64,000 nucleotides of DNA, taken from positions 16,552,772-16,616,771 of the forward strand of contig JAPTYO010000010.1 of assembly GCA_036873135.1 (NCBI GenBank). Reading direction: 5' to 3'. A program made the position numbers and the translations under genes. Position 1 is the first letter of the stretch. The number at the start of each line of letters is the position of its first letter. This DNA comes from Clarkia xantiana subsp. parviflora. Lineage: Eukaryota > Streptophyta > Magnoliopsida > Myrtales > Onagraceae. Positions 1 to 11,021 of this stretch are shown here, in pieces. Below the pieces are notes generated by a model. The model was given only the letters and a program-made list of their open reading frames with translations. It ran no database searches and had not been told where the DNA came from.

Positions 1-61
1 CTCTTTCCATCTTCTTGCCCCCATGTTTCTACTTACTGGCGTGTGTGGTCTTCTAACCTGG

Positions 62-255
62 GATTATGACTATCTCCCCTTGCCCCTTGCCTCTGCCTGT
101 TGGCCCGTGGGGTCTCTCTATGCTGGGGGTTATAACTATCTTCCCCTGCCCCCTGCCTCTGCCTGTTGGCTGGTGGGGTCTCTCTATGCTGGGGGTTATA
201 ACTATCTCCCCTTGCCCCCCTGCCCCTGCTTATTTGCCAGTGGGGTCTATTTATA
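62..255 (+). repeat. Minisatellite, ~3 copies of a ~65-bp unit
   Basis: Three successive units share the words GCCTCTGCCTGTTGG, TGGGGTCTCTCTATG and GGGGGTTATAACTATC. The last unit is partial. The block lies just upstream of the antisense ORF of the gypsy element. Long open frames here come from the repeat and are not genes. Confidence 0.8.
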
Positions 256-386
256 CCCTCTTTCTATTCTTACCATTTGATTCTGTATTTGTCATTTTAG
301 GAGAGTGAGTTTCCTCTTGTCCCTACTATCCCTTTTCTGTTTTTCTTGGGCTGAGCTTGCGTTTTGACAGATTTCCCCGTTGATTG

Positions 387-1454
387 ATGAGGAGTAAGAG
401 GCCGGTACGGGTGGGAGTAGTTAACTCCGGGACCGGACCTTCGATTGCAAAAAGATCGGTTTTTTATGGTGCGGGAAGGTGTCCTCTAATTGGAGGTAAG
501 GGCGGTGGTGATGTTAGGGTACCATCTTCTTTCTATATTGATGCCCCCCAATCGAGGGTCCGGGAGCCATCTTTCCCTTCTTCTTTGTTTGGTAAGTCCT
601 CGAATGTCTGAGTTTCCTTAGTGTATATTGGTGTTTACTCCATACCTTGTTGTAGGTAGACTTCGTCTTCCGCGCTTGAGTCGGAAGGAGTTGTCTCGTC
701 CTCCTGTTGATGGAATTGTTGGGTCTGAATGGGCGCCTTATTATGGGCGTGGTGCTCGTTTTGACAACCAATCTTCTTTGCAAACTCCTGAGGTTGGAGT
801 TCGTGTTCTGCAGTCTGCTATTCCTCCTGTTGATCGTGTGTCCCCTTCTAAAGGGTCGGAGGTTACTTATGAATTGGCTCGTGATGTGTTGGCTCGCTAT
901 GCTTCTGTAACTTTTCTTAGTCGTGTTATCCTTTAGGACACTTCTCTTTCGTGCGTTATCTGTCTCATCCTTTGTTTTTGTCGCAGGGTATTGCCGACCT
1001 TGTTAATTTGTCCACCCTTGTTATTGATCTTGCTGAGGAGAAGAAGGTGCACGAGGACACTTGTGTCTCCCTTAATTCCAAGCTTGTTAGTTGTTTGGAG
1101 CATAGTCGTATCACAGATTTGTAGTGCCAAGATTTGGAGAGTCGTATTGCCTTTCTTAAAGAAGAGATTGAAACCTTGAGACAAAAGTCTTATCGCGATG
1201 AAGTACTTCGGGCTGCTGAGTTGGTGTCCCTTGAGGAGATGTTTCGTGTGGAGTCGAAAGGGTGTGCTGTCGCTGAGTATAAGGCTTCTTCCTCTTATCA
1301 GGCTTCTATCGATGTTCACTGCTCTGTGGCTAAGCGTATTTCTTTAAAGGCGATTCTTGAGCGTATGTACATGATTGCTCCTGACTTTCCTTTTTCTCAA
1401 CTTGGTGATTTGTCTGACTTCGCTGTTAGGCATATTGCGAAGATGAGGAAGTAG
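387..1454 (+). pseudogene. Antisense ORF (aORF) of the Tat element, three exons, broken
   Basis: This is a plus-strand gene-like unit inside the minus-strand gypsy element. Exon 1 starts at ATG 387 and ends about 590 at a GTAAGT donor. Exon 2 starts about 658 after a TTGTTGTAG acceptor and runs to about 915. Exon 3 starts at 987 after GTCGCAG and stays open to the stop at 1454, apart from one in-frame TAG at 1122-1124. The last exon is rich in E, K, L and R (for example LEEMFRVESK, LKAILERMYMI) and looks like a coiled coil. The layout resembles the antisense ORFs reported in Tat/Grande elements and the plant 'putative gypsy type transposon' proteins. The function of that family is not established. 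The exon 2 donor is uncertain. Confidence 0.5.
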
Positions 1455-1888
1455 TACACCTATCTTTTGTGGTGGTCTTGTGAGTTTGTGACTTGAGGTT
1501 CTTCTTGTGGTGTCTTCTTACTACTGCTTTTGTTTGTGGGTTGCGGTTGTCTTTAGAGTTTGAAACTCCACCTTTCCTAGTTTTGCCATCTTTGTTTGAT
1601 ACACTTGTCTTTACTCATGGTATACATGGCAGGGTGATTATCTCTCTTCTCACGATAACTCCCTATGCCTTAGTGTGTAGTTCTTTGGTTATGGACTCTT
1701 CCCTTGGTGTGTTTCCTTTACTTATCCTTCTTTTGTGTTTTCCTTCATGCCATACCTGCTATTTTATCAAGAAAAAAACATTATGTGTTCTTCATATCAC
1801 TTTACTTTGAATTTACTTTCTCATGGGCTCCTTCGTAGTATGGTGTAATGCTCTCTTCTGATACCCTTTGAATGGTATGTATGGTATT

Positions 1889-2195
1889 GTTAGACCAAAG
1901 ATACGCTCTTGGTGGGCGTCGAGTCTGTTCACGAGACAGGCTCTCGGAGGGCACTTAACGTTTCGCAGGATAGGCTCCCGGAGGGCACAGGTTAGACCAA
2001 AGATACGCTCCTGGTTGGCGTCGAAATCTGTTCACGAGACTGGCTCTCGGAGGGCACTTAACGTTTCGCAGGATAGGCTCCCGGAGGGCACAGGTTAGAC
2101 CAAAGATACGCTCCTGGTGGGCGTCGAAATCTGTTCACGAGACTGGCTCTCGGAGGGCACTTAACGTTTCGCAGGATAGGCTCCCGGAGGGCACA
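1889..2195 (-). repeat. Tandem repeat, 3 x ~102 bp
   Basis: Units start at 1889, 1991 and 2094 with GTTAGACCAAAGATACGCTC and contain CACGAGACTGGCTCTCGGAG and GCACTTAACGTTTCGCAGGA. The copies differ at only a few bases. The block lies in the 3' noncoding part of the gypsy element, next to a second array that shares the AAGATACGCTC core. Confidence 0.9.
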
Positions 2196-2219
2196 AGTGG
2201 GCGTCGAAACTGGTAGTTT

Positions 2220-2748
2220 GAAATCTACCTCAAGATACGCTCTTGGGGGCGTCGAATCTGGTAGTGTTTTTTCTACCTCAAGATACGCTCTTGGGGGCGT
2301 CGAATCTGGTAGGTTGCAAATCTACCTCAAGATACGCTCCTGGGGGCGTCGAAATTCGTAGTTTTTGGAAACCACTCTCAAGATACGCTCTTGGTGCGTC
2401 GAAGGTCGTAGTATAGAAACTACTCTCAAGATACGCTCTTGGGGGCGTCGAAGGTCGTAGTATGAACACTACTCTCAAGATACGCTCCTGGGGGCGTCGA
2501 AATTCGTAGTTTTTGGAAACCACTCTCAAGATACGCTCTTGGTGCGTCGAAGGTCGCAGTATTGAAACTACTCTCAAGATACGCTCTTGGGGGCGTCGAA
2601 GGTCGCAGTATTGAAACTACTCTCAAGATACGCTCTTGGGGGCGTCGAAGGTCGTAGTATGAACACTACTCTCAAGATACGCTCTTAGGGGCGTCGAGGG
2701 TCGTAGTATAAAAACTACTCTCAAGATACGCTCTTGGGGGCGTCGAAT
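2220..2748 (-). repeat. Tandem repeat, ~11 x ~50 bp
   Basis: About eleven units carry AAGATACGCTCYTGGGGGCG followed by TCGAA and a variable segment (GGTCGTAGTA, ATTCGTAGTT or ATCTGGTAG). The core is shared with the 102-bp repeats immediately to the left, so the two arrays are related. Such arrays between pol and the 3' LTR are typical of Tat elements. The open frames across it on the minus strand are repeat artefacts. Confidence 0.9.
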
Positions 2749-3044
2749 CTGTTGTTGACTTGAAGTCATATCTGTGTAAGGATAACTTCATGATTATATC
2801 ACCACATTCATTGGAAAATACCTTTGAAGGAAATCATACTCCCTTAAGAGCATTCATGTTTTTTGTACACATGGGGTGCCTTGGGGGGATCCAGACACCC
2901 TTTGGAGGAAATCAAAGATAGTTGTAGAGTTGGAGTAACTTCGTGAGTTCTCCTTCTCAAAAGTTGTTTTTGAAAAACTTAAACAATTATATATAATAAC
3001 TTGAAATAACTTCAAGGATATGGTCTTTTGCTTGTGCTTTCTTC

Positions 3045-4571
3045 TTAGACGTAGTACTTCTTTAGGTGTTCCCCACTGAAGGTGTTTGTGGAGATATACC
3101 CATCCCCATCCTCGAGGCGGTAAGCATTTGCGTATGGAACCGACGCTATCTTATATGGCCCTTCCCACTTTGGAGATAATTTTCTGACTTGGTCTAAATG
3201 TGAGAATTCGTTCTTCCTGAGCACTAGTTCTCCTATGTGGAATTGTCTTTCCTTGACTTGGCGGTTGTAATATCTTGCGGATACTAAGCGCATTCGAGTC
3301 TGTGCTTCTTCTGAATTCCACCTTTTATCCTCCACCAAGTCTAAGTCTAAGAGCCTTGCTTTGTTGTTCTCATGTTCTTCGAAGTACGTGGTTCTTAGGG
3401 ATGATACCGCTATTTCTGTTGGCGCCACCGCTTCGGTCCCGTATACTAGGCCAAATGGTGTTTCTCCTGTAGCTATCTTTGGTGTTGTCCGCACTGCCCA
3501 TAGAACATTTTCCAGCTCATCTACCCAACTTCCCTTGGTAGCATGGAGTCGTTTCTTTAGGCCATCTAGCACTATTTTGTTTGCCGACTCTACTTGCCCG
3601 TTTGTCTGAGAGTGCTTTACTGATGCGAAGCGGTGCTCTATATTCAGCCTTTCGCAATACCACTGCAGTTTATTGCTCTTGAATTGCGGGCCATTGTCAC
3701 TTATTATTGCTTTTGGCACCCCGTACCTCGAGACGATGTGAGATTGGATGAAATTGACGACTTGGTCGTCTGTTGTCTTTCCCATTGCCTTTGCTTCTAT
3801 CCACTTGGAGAAGTAATCTATTGCTACTATTATGCAAGTCTTCTGGCCTTTTGTTTTTGGTAGGGGTCCTATCAGATCAATCCCCCAGTGCGCAAATGGC
3901 CAGGCTCCCGAGATGGAGCTTAGCTTTGCTGCTGGGGCTGTTATATTTCTGGAGTATCTTTGGCAGTGATCACATTTTTGCACCAAGTCTGCTGCTTCTT
4001 TGCTCATTGATGGCCAATAATATCCCAGGTTGTAGACTTTCCGGATTATTGATCGTGCTCCTTCATGGCACCCCGCATCTCCTTCATGGAGTTCTGCAAG
4101 TACTCTATCTGTTTCTGGGTATGTTATGCATTTGAGGAAGGGTGTGGAGTACCCTTTCTTGTAGAGTTCATTATCCATCACCGCATAATTTCTAGCCATC
4201 CTTTCGATCTTAACTGCCTCTACCTTATCCTTTGGGAGTTTTCCTTCCATGATGTATTGACGCATTGGGGTCATCCAGGCTTCTGCTTCATCTATTACTA
4301 GAACCTCCATTTGTTCTATCACTGATTGCATTCTTTGCTCTACAAAGTGAACCTCTTTGCCTGCTTCTACCCCTAGGGCTAGTTTGCTTAAGGCGTCTGC
4401 CTCTTGGTTTTGTTCTCTTGGGACTGACTCAATGTCGAAGCTTTGAAAGCTCTTTATTAGGTCCCTGGCTTGCTGCAAGTACTTCTGCATGTTTTCGGGC
4501 TTTGCAGTGTAGATTCCTTTCACTTGATTGACAACTAGTTGAGAATCGCACTTAACTCTTAGATTGCTTTG
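3045..4571 (-). pseudogene. Gypsy pol, C-terminal part: second RNase H end plus integrase
   Basis: The frame begins with the rest of the archaeal-type RNase H (a CDSQLVV stretch upstream of the first ATG and NQEADALSKLAL downstream) and continues into integrase. Integrase inserts the element's cDNA into host DNA. An H-H-C-C zinc module is visible (HEGDAGCHEG and then KCDHCQ). The catalytic D, D, E lie in WGIDLIGP, IISDNGPQF and NGQVESANK, with normal spacing, and all three are present. The frame ends at 3045 without an obvious chromodomain. It is one base out of phase with the upstream RT frame at about 4570, so the polyprotein is split inside the second RNase H. This frame has no other stop. 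Confidence 0.9.
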
Positions 4572-6291
4572 CCCCTACTCCTTTGGCTATTCTCAGGCCT
4601 GTTATCAGTGCTTCGTATTCAGCCTCATTGTTCGCTGCCTTAAAGGTGAGTGCCATGGAATAGCGCAGAGGTGTATCGCTGTTTGGTGGGTATAGTAAGA
4701 GGCCTGCACCTGAACCTCCCCCGTTGGATGACCCATCGGTATGCATCTCCCACAATTCTTCTGGTTGTTTCTCCTGACTACTACTTGCCTCGCTTGTAGT
4801 TTTGACTTCTCCCAAGTCTTCGTCTGGATTAATTCCGGTGAATGCGGCAATAAAATCTGCTAGAGCCTGACCTTTTATGGCTGTTCTGGGGGCAAAGTGA
4901 ATACGAAACTCGCTTAGCTCAATTGCCCATTTGGTCAGTCTTCCCGATGTGTCTGGTCTTTGGAGGAGGTGTTTCAATGGTTGGTCTGTGAGGACTGTTA
5001 CTTCATGCCCATGAAAATATGGTCTCAACTTTCTTGCTGATATAATCAGTGCATAGAGGTACTTTTCTATTGGCAAGTAGTTGATCTCATACTTTGCCAA
5101 TGTTTTGCTTACGAAGTATACCGGCAATTGTGCAACGTTTTCTTCTTTTATTAGCACTGAGCTTACTGCCACGTTGCTTACGGAAATGTAGAGGTAGAGG
5201 GGCTCCCCTGGTGTAGGCTTTGCTAGGGGTGGTAGTGTCTTTAGGTGTTGTTTGAGTTGCTGGAAGGCTTCTTCACATCTTGGTGTCCATTCGAATTTCT
5301 TGTTTGCCCTTAGTACCTCAAAGAAGGGTAATGCCTTGTCTCCTATTTTGGATAGGAATCTGTTAAGAGCTGCCAACCTTCCGTTCAGTCGTTGAACCTC
5401 TTTGTGCTTCGTAGGTGACTGCATTTCTTCAATTGCCTGTAGTTTTTCGGGGTTTACCTCTATGCCTCGCTGGCTTACCATGAAGCCTAAAAATTTCCCT
5501 GATTGTACCCCAAATGCACATTTTTTCGGGTTTAGGCGGACTTGGTATTGCCTCATCCTCTCAAACGTTGAGCGAAGGTTCTCCACATGGTCTTTCTTCT
5601 CTTTGGATTTGACGATCATGTCGTCCACGTATGCCTCCATTGTCTTTCCTATCATGTCCCCGAAGATTTTGTTGACCATTCTTTGGTATGTCGCTCCAGC
5701 ATTTATGAGTCCGAAAGGCATCACCGTGTAATGGTATATCTCGCTATCAGCGTAGAATGCTGTGTGAGGGGCGTCCTCAGGGGCCATTTTTATCTGGTTA
5801 TATCCTGAGTATGCGTCCATGAAGCTCATTAGTTGGTGACCTGATGTTGCATCCACTAACTGATCTATTCTTGGTAGTGGATATGAGTCCTTAGGGCATG
5901 CTTTGTTTAGGTCGCGATAATCGATGCACATTCTCCACCTTCCTCCCGCCTTCTTTACCAGTACTGGGTTTGCCACCCATGTTTGGAATCTAATCTCTTT
6001 GATGAAATTTGCCTTCAATAGCTTTTCCACTTCTTCCTGGATAGCTATATTTTTGCTTCCTCCCATTGGCCTTACCTTTTGTGTTATTGGTCGCGTTGTC
6101 GCGTCTATATTGAGCTTGTGTGAGATTACTTCTTCTGATATTCCTGGCATATCGCTTGGTGACCAGGCGAACAGATCCTTGTATTCCCTTAGTAAAGCTA
6201 CTAAGTGGTTTTCCTCTTCCTGAGATAAGGCGGTCCCGATTTTGGCCTTCCTATCGGGTTCTTCTATGAGTATTTTTTTTAGTTCCTCCAT
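4552..6291 (-). pseudogene. Gypsy pol, middle part: reverse transcriptase, RNase H and start of second RNase H
   Basis: 579 codons are open. RT covers about residues 85-290, with CIDYRDLNKA, FMDAYSGYNQI and the active-site YVDD at 221-224, all intact. RNase H follows at about 365-480. Its first segment reads LYISVSNVAV, so the usual catalytic Asp is missing, as is known for the first RNase H of Tat elements. A second RNase H begins at about 514 with MHTDGSSNGGG and NNEAEYEAL (catalytic D and E). The frame then stops because of an extra base near 4570, and the rest of that domain lies in the integrase frame. The upstream protease lies in the same frame, separated by two stops at 6427-6429 and 6529-6531. 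Confidence 0.92.
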
Positions 6292-6528
6292 GGGGGCTGG
6301 TCTCCCGTGATCTTCTCTTGGGTCCTCATCTATTAGTAGGACCTCTCTTGTTTTCTTCTTCTTGCTTAATGCGATCCTTGCACATTTCCTTGCTACCTTC
6401 TGGTTACCCTTTACTTCTCCTATTCCTTAGCTTGTGGGGAATTTCATTTTCTGATATAGTGTTGATGGTACCATGCCCCATTTGTTGATTGTGGTGGTAC
6501 CTAGGACTCCATTGTATTCCTCAATCTC

Positions 6529-6972
6529 TTATGTGATGAGGAAAAGGACATCGATTTTTAACTGCTTATGGCCTACCCCCAATGTCACGGGTAATGTGAC
6601 TGCCCCCAGTGGGTATGTTGGCTCTCTTGAAAATCCCACCAAGGGGGAGTGAACCTGTTTTATGCTACTTGGCCTTACTCCCAGTACGTTAAGGACCTTC
6701 TTGCTAATGATGTTAGGTGAGCTCCCACTGTCTACCAGGATTCTTCCAATGTCCATATCAGTGATCTTCATTGTTATGACTAGGGCATCCTTGTTGTCTG
6801 GTAACACATGCTCCATGTCTCTTCTTGAAAAATGTATTACATCTTCTCTCTTTCCTTCTGCTTGTTCGTCCTTTGGTTTATGGTCCTCTAACTGTGCCAT
6901 ATACGTTTCTCTAGCATTCGCTGACTCTCCTCCAGCTCCATAACCTCCATGAATGACATATACGCTTGCCAT
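6529..6972 (-). pseudogene. Gypsy aspartic protease and remnant of the gag C-terminus
   Basis: The frame contains the retroviral-type aspartic protease motif ILVDSGSSPNII at about residues 79-90, preceded by VITMKI. The protease would cut the polyprotein. The first residues (YVIHGGYG) match the short stretch that normally follows gag in Tat elements, yet here they lie about 30 bases from the PBS. Gag has therefore been deleted. The frame closes at 6529-6531 with a stop, but the homology runs on in the same phase (EYNGVLG, KMKFPTS) to another stop at 6427-6429 and then into RT. It is a nonfunctional copy unless read through. Confidence 0.85.
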
Positions 6973-7005
6973 CTGGCTGGTGATAATTAGGCTTTCTGTT
7001 CGAAA

Positions 7006-7022
7006 CCCACGGACGGCGCCAA
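7006..7022 (-). other. Primer binding site of the gypsy element
   Basis: On the minus strand this reads TTGGCGCCGTCCGTGGG, one base inside the LTR end. TGGCGCC-type sites are widespread PBSs of plant Ty3/gypsy elements. It fixes the element's orientation and the inner end of the 5' LTR. Confidence 0.85.
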
Positions 7023-7327
7023 GTGTTAGGTTCCGAGTCTAGGGTCAACGGGCGGTCGACTCAAGTCTCATTCCTCACTGGAGATGTTGTGGATTCGATG
7101 CTCTCGGGTTACGCTGTCCTAGCTCGTGTCCTTCCGTCCTTAGCTTCTCTTCTCTTCTCGCCCTGCAAGAGGGGCAATACCAGGCACAGAGGGGGGGGGG
7201 GGGGTGGTGCCTGATGAACCCTCTCCGATGCCTAAGTCAGTACGGTTTTAGAGAGATAAAGCTAGAGAGATGTCAGAGCAAAATTATGCAACTTTCCAAG
7301 ATGATCAAATGAATAGTGGAAGGGTTG

Positions 7328-7335
7328 TATTTATA
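7328..7335 (-). promoter_or_regulatory. TATA box of the gypsy LTR
   Basis: Minus strand GCCTATAAATACAACC is a strong plant TATA context. It would start element transcription about 30 bases further left, near 7300. Confidence 0.6.
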
Positions 7336-7529
7336 GGCAACGGTGTCATTAAGGTGGCTTAATGACATCGTTAACCTTTAAACACAATTAATTAACCTTT
7401 AAACACATAATTAAGACCTTAGGATACGGAGAAGGTTGGCGGAAATAAACCGAGTATGGGAGTCCAAGAATGGTGCCGGGACCCTTGGGGGGGGGGGGGG
7501 GGGGGAAGGAAAATCCGACCCCCAAGGGT

Positions 7530-7665
7530 AGGGGTTGGGTGAGGCCACCCAACCCCTCCTAGGGGAGATAAGGTTGGCCCACCCTATCTCCCCTAGGGGA
7601 GATCGGGTTGGCTGACCCGATCTCCCCTAGGGGAGGTCGGGTGTGGCCACCCGACCTCACCTAGG
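7530..7665. repeat. Chain of four palindromes in the LTR U3
   Basis: There are four back-to-back hairpins. The first has arms AGGGGTTGGGTG / CACCCAACCCCT. The second and third are framed by CTAGGGGAGAT / ATCTCCCCTAG, with AAGGTTGG or CGGGTTGG inside. The fourth is CTAGGGGAGGTCGGGTG with its complement. Neighbours share the CCTAGG junctions. Confidence 0.8.
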
Positions 7666-7864
7666 TGAGTCTAACTTGGCCGGACGAGCGCTTCGGCCTC
7701 GTCCGGACCGTTGGTGTTTTCGCGAAGTGTTCGGGTTGAAGTTTCGATTTACAATCATTAACGGGGTGATAAAAATGGAACGATTCGGAAGTCAACGGGT
7801 TCAAATTGGGCGTATATCCATCATATGTAGTAATTTGCTCATAAATCGAAAGTTTGTGTATACA

Positions 7865-9098
7865 ATTTAAAATTTAAATAACAATTTATAAGTGAATCAG
7901 AGTCCATTTAACTGTTTTTATTATTATCCCTTATATTAAATTTAAATTGTTAGGTATTTTTTTAGGTAATGCTTGTCTTTATATTATATATACATTATTA
8001 TATTATTTAAAAACATAAAGAGTTGGAGAGGAGATGATATTAATTAGAACAACGTTACCCATTCATGTACTGCAGAAATAACCACAGACTTTCTTATCCT
8101 CTTTTTATAATATTGATATAATAATCTCATGTCCCACTATTTTTGTCCCGTATATCACTTTTAAAATTTTGACACGTATTATGAGTATAATTATTTGTGG
8201 TTTTTTAAACACTATTTAGATTTGTAAACATTAGGAAGAAAATATTAAATCTAAGGTTACGTGTCAAAATTTTAATAGTAAAGCACGATTTAAGACTCAT
8301 TGAGTAAAGTATGAGATAAGAATCCCTATAGTATATATAATATTATTATAATAAGAAGTTTATTGTGCGTATACATGTCATTAAAGAAATGTACGTGATA
8401 TCTTTTAAAAGAAATTAGTGTAAAATTATTATATGCTTTAATTTAAAATCACCAATAATATACGCCATTGGCATTATCTGGGTATATTCTAGATTTTTTT
8501 TTTTCTTTTTTTCATGGGGTGTCTATTCATATTAAATCAGTTTGTAAGATGTAAATGGTTGATTCTAAAGATTTTTCTACTTTCCGGACTTGAATTTGAG
8601 ATTTATAGATAAGTGATGAATAGTGGATTCTTGGACTGCTATAATATATCTTATCATAGTTTAGGATGGATTTGTATTTGAAAAATAATATATGAAATGG
8701 TCCATACCCTATATTATAGTCTAGTACACTTTATAGTTCCCCTCCCACTTGAAATCTGTGTTGGTGGGCATAACTCTTTATTAATTAACGGCTTCCTTAA
8801 ATATATTATATTATTATTATTATGACTAGCTAGCTCCGACATGTTCCTTTCTCCCAGCAGTCTGTTCTGTTCTGTTTGGTTGTTTCTTCGTGTGTCCTCA
8901 TTTAATGTTCTTGGAACTATAAATCCTTATATTTTTCTTAACATTTAAGTTTTGACACTAATGTTACGTTTTTACCCCGGGTAAGTTTGTTTTTTTCCCT
9001 CTACGGTAACAAATTAATTAAACCAAACCGAAAATTAATATTTAGTTATTTACGTAACCAGGTATATATGAAAAGATGAATATATATATATATATATA
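7865..9098. other. AT-rich intergenic DNA
   Basis: No coding frame or RNA gene is recognised. It contains one MITE candidate (8118-8322, listed separately), short (TAT)n stretches near 8810 and a (TA)n run just before 9099. Confidence 0.6.
8118..8322. mobile_element. MITE candidate with imperfect TIRs
   Basis: The ends are inverted copies. ATCTCAT lies near the outer limits, and AAAATTTTGACACGTA (left, about 8163-8178) faces TACGTGTCAAAATTTT (right, about 8258-8273). The arms are imperfect and no TSD was confirmed. The size and AT content fit a MITE. Confidence 0.45.
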
Positions 9099-9127
9099 CT
9101 AGTTATTAACGCATGCGTTGCATGCGC
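9099..9127 (-). mobile_element. 3' terminus of a Helitron
   Basis: On the minus strand a hairpin CGCATGC-AAC-GCATGCG is followed after TTAATAA by CTAG and then a host T. A hairpin 5-12 bases before CTRR, inserted between A and T, is the Helitron 3' signature. The body would extend to the right on the minus strand. Its 5' TC end was not located. Confidence 0.6.
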
Positions 9128-9609
9128 ATAAATCGTATAAGTTTCAAAATACATAATTTATCTTTAGTTTCTAATACGATAATATGTAATTAATACCTTA
9201 TGGTTGGCTCAAATTTATAGGTATATTGTATTAATAAGTTAATGATAATTATGTAACATGTCAGTTAAGCGACCTTAACAAAAAGGTTAATGCAATTTAT
9301 CTCCATGAAATTTTATGTAATACTCAAATATTGTAGGACTAAATCATTAATTTTTTAAAACACTAATGTCTAAAGTTTATACTTGAATTCAACTTAACTA
9401 TTTATTCAACTACCAATCAGGAGATACCTAATATAATTGAATTTACAAACGCAAGAACTAAAGCGATATATAGTTCGAGTCAATCAATATTAGACATTGA
9501 GTAACATGTTTGATCCATATTTGATATGTTATTTGAGTTAGCAAGTGACTAATTTATGTGATACGTAAATTTTAACAAGCGGAACATCCACAAATCGGTG
9601 ATATAGTGA

Positions 9610-10361
9610 ATGGAAAAATGCATCTACCTGACTTTTGCACCTATTAAACGCATGTTGACTCTATTTGATATGTATATTTGATGGAGAAATTAATAATAAC
9701 TACGGTGACCTACCAGTTAAGCGACCTAAAAAACTAAAAATAACAAAATGTGATTAAATAGTTTTTTTTAGTAATAGTAAAGATAAATAGATGGGTCTCA
9801 AAGATACTAAGACTAAATCGCCAATTTTATAAAAATAGGGGAACTAAATATTACACGTATATATATATATATATATATAAAAATAAAAAATATGGAAACT
9901 AAATATAACATATAAATATATATAATAAAATAAAATAAAAATAAAAATGTTCAAGAGGTACCTTTTGGGGGTGAGGACAACTCTCACATTTTATGGAAAA
10001 ATGCATCTACCTGACATTTGCACCTATGAACGCATGTTGACTCTATTTGATATGTATATTTGATGGAGAAATTAATAATAACTACGGTGACCTACCAGTT
10101 AAGCGACCTAAAAAACTAAAAATAACAAAATGTGATTAAATAGTTTTTTTAGTAATAGTAAAGATAAATAGATGGGTCTCAAAGATACTAAGACTAAATC
10201 GCCAATTTTATAAAAATAGGGGAACTAAATATTACACGTATATATATATATATATATATATAAATAAAAAAATATGGAAACTAAATATAACATATAAATA
10301 TATATAATAAAATAAAATAAAAATAAAAATGTTCAAGAGGTACCTTTTGGGGGTGAGGACA
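9610..10361 (+). repeat. Direct duplication, 2 x ~370 bp
   Basis: 9610-9979 and 9993-10361 both run from ATGGAAAAATGCATCTACC to ACCTTTTGGGGGTGAGGACA with very few differences apart from (TA)n length. The 13-base spacer is unique. Confidence 0.9.
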
Positions 10362-10370
10362 TTTTTATTT

Positions 10371-10460
10371 CCTCACCCCCAAAAGGTACCTCTTGAACAT
10401 TTTTATTTTTATTTTATTTTATTATATATATTTATATGTTATATTTAGTTTCCATATTTT

Positions 10461-10480
<20 letters not shown>
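10371..10480 (-). repeat. Inverted third copy of the duplication end
   Basis: From CCTCACCCCCAAAAGGTACC onward, this is the reverse complement of the last ~110 bp of the second direct copy. Only about 10 bases separate the two arms, giving a long near-perfect hairpin at about 10250-10480 that ends in a (TA)n run (10461-10507). Confidence 0.85.
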
Positions 10481-10507
<27 letters not shown>

Positions 10508-10510
<3 letters not shown>

Positions 10511-10974
10511 GTTTTAGCATCTTCTATATATATATATATAAGAGTGAAGTTAATATACATAGAACATGTCATATGAAGTAACGTTTTATTGTTTAGTCAA
10601 TTAATTAAAGGTTCAAGTTCAAATCAATGACTAGTATTTTAATGCTTAATATATGACTAGGTGTGAGTAAATAATACTTTACATAGTAATTATGTTGCAT
10701 GTGCTGCTATCTTAATTATCCTGCACACAGGAAAGAAAAATTAATTTGGGCGTTTTATTTAGGAGCTCTTTAGGACGACAACACTCATAGTATGCTGCTA
10801 CACCTAAAAATTATATGCTCGCATTGGTTCAGTCCGTAAGAGATTAAATGATAATCATGAATATTTTTTTCATTTTCAGGACAATAAGGTTTGAACACGA
10901 AACATATGGTTAAAAAACGAAGCACTGAACCACTACATTATATTCAATGATTTTATAAAAATAAAAGAAAGAAG

Positions 10975-11021
<47 letters not shown>

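Larger units (their letters stand above)
1..7864 (-). mobile_element. Tat-lineage Ty3/gypsy LTR retrotransposon, cut by the window edge, gag deleted
   Basis: Read on the minus strand the order is LTR (right), PBS, protease, RT, RNase H, second RNase H, integrase, then about 3 kb of 3' noncoding DNA with tandem repeats and an opposite-strand ORF. The dual RNase H, the repeat-rich 3' region and the antisense ORF are known marks of the Tat lineage. The 3' LTR is not in the window and should lie to the left of base 1. Gag is absent: the protease reading frame starts about 30 bases after the PBS. Pol has two in-frame stops (6529-6531, 6427-6429) and one single-base frameshift near 4570, so the copy is not autonomous. 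1455-1888 and 2750-3044 hold no recognisable gene. The right limit (7864) is a TG...CA guess because there is no second LTR to compare. Confidence 0.85.
7024..7864 (-). repeat. 5' LTR of the gypsy element (right limit uncertain)
   Basis: It begins with TGTTAGG directly after the PBS and one spacer base. A TATA box on the minus strand at 7328-7335 splits U3 (right) from R/U5 (left). It contains a 14-base G run (7191-7204), a 19-base G run (7487-7505) and a chain of hairpins (7530-7665). The end at 7864 is only the nearest plausible ...TACA; no partner LTR is in the window. Confidence 0.55.

Noticed and set aside
1868..2577. ORFs on both strands across the 102- and 50-bp repeats
   Set aside because: Open frames follow the repeat period; no protein family.
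10393..10581. Hydrophobic short ORF over (TA)n
   Set aside because: Simple-sequence translation (IYIYIY), not a gene.
10870..10945. Minus-strand tRNA-like patch (A-box-like and GTTCAAACC B-box-like words), possible SINE
   Set aside because: Box spacing and flanks are weak, with no poly-A/T tail and no TSD.
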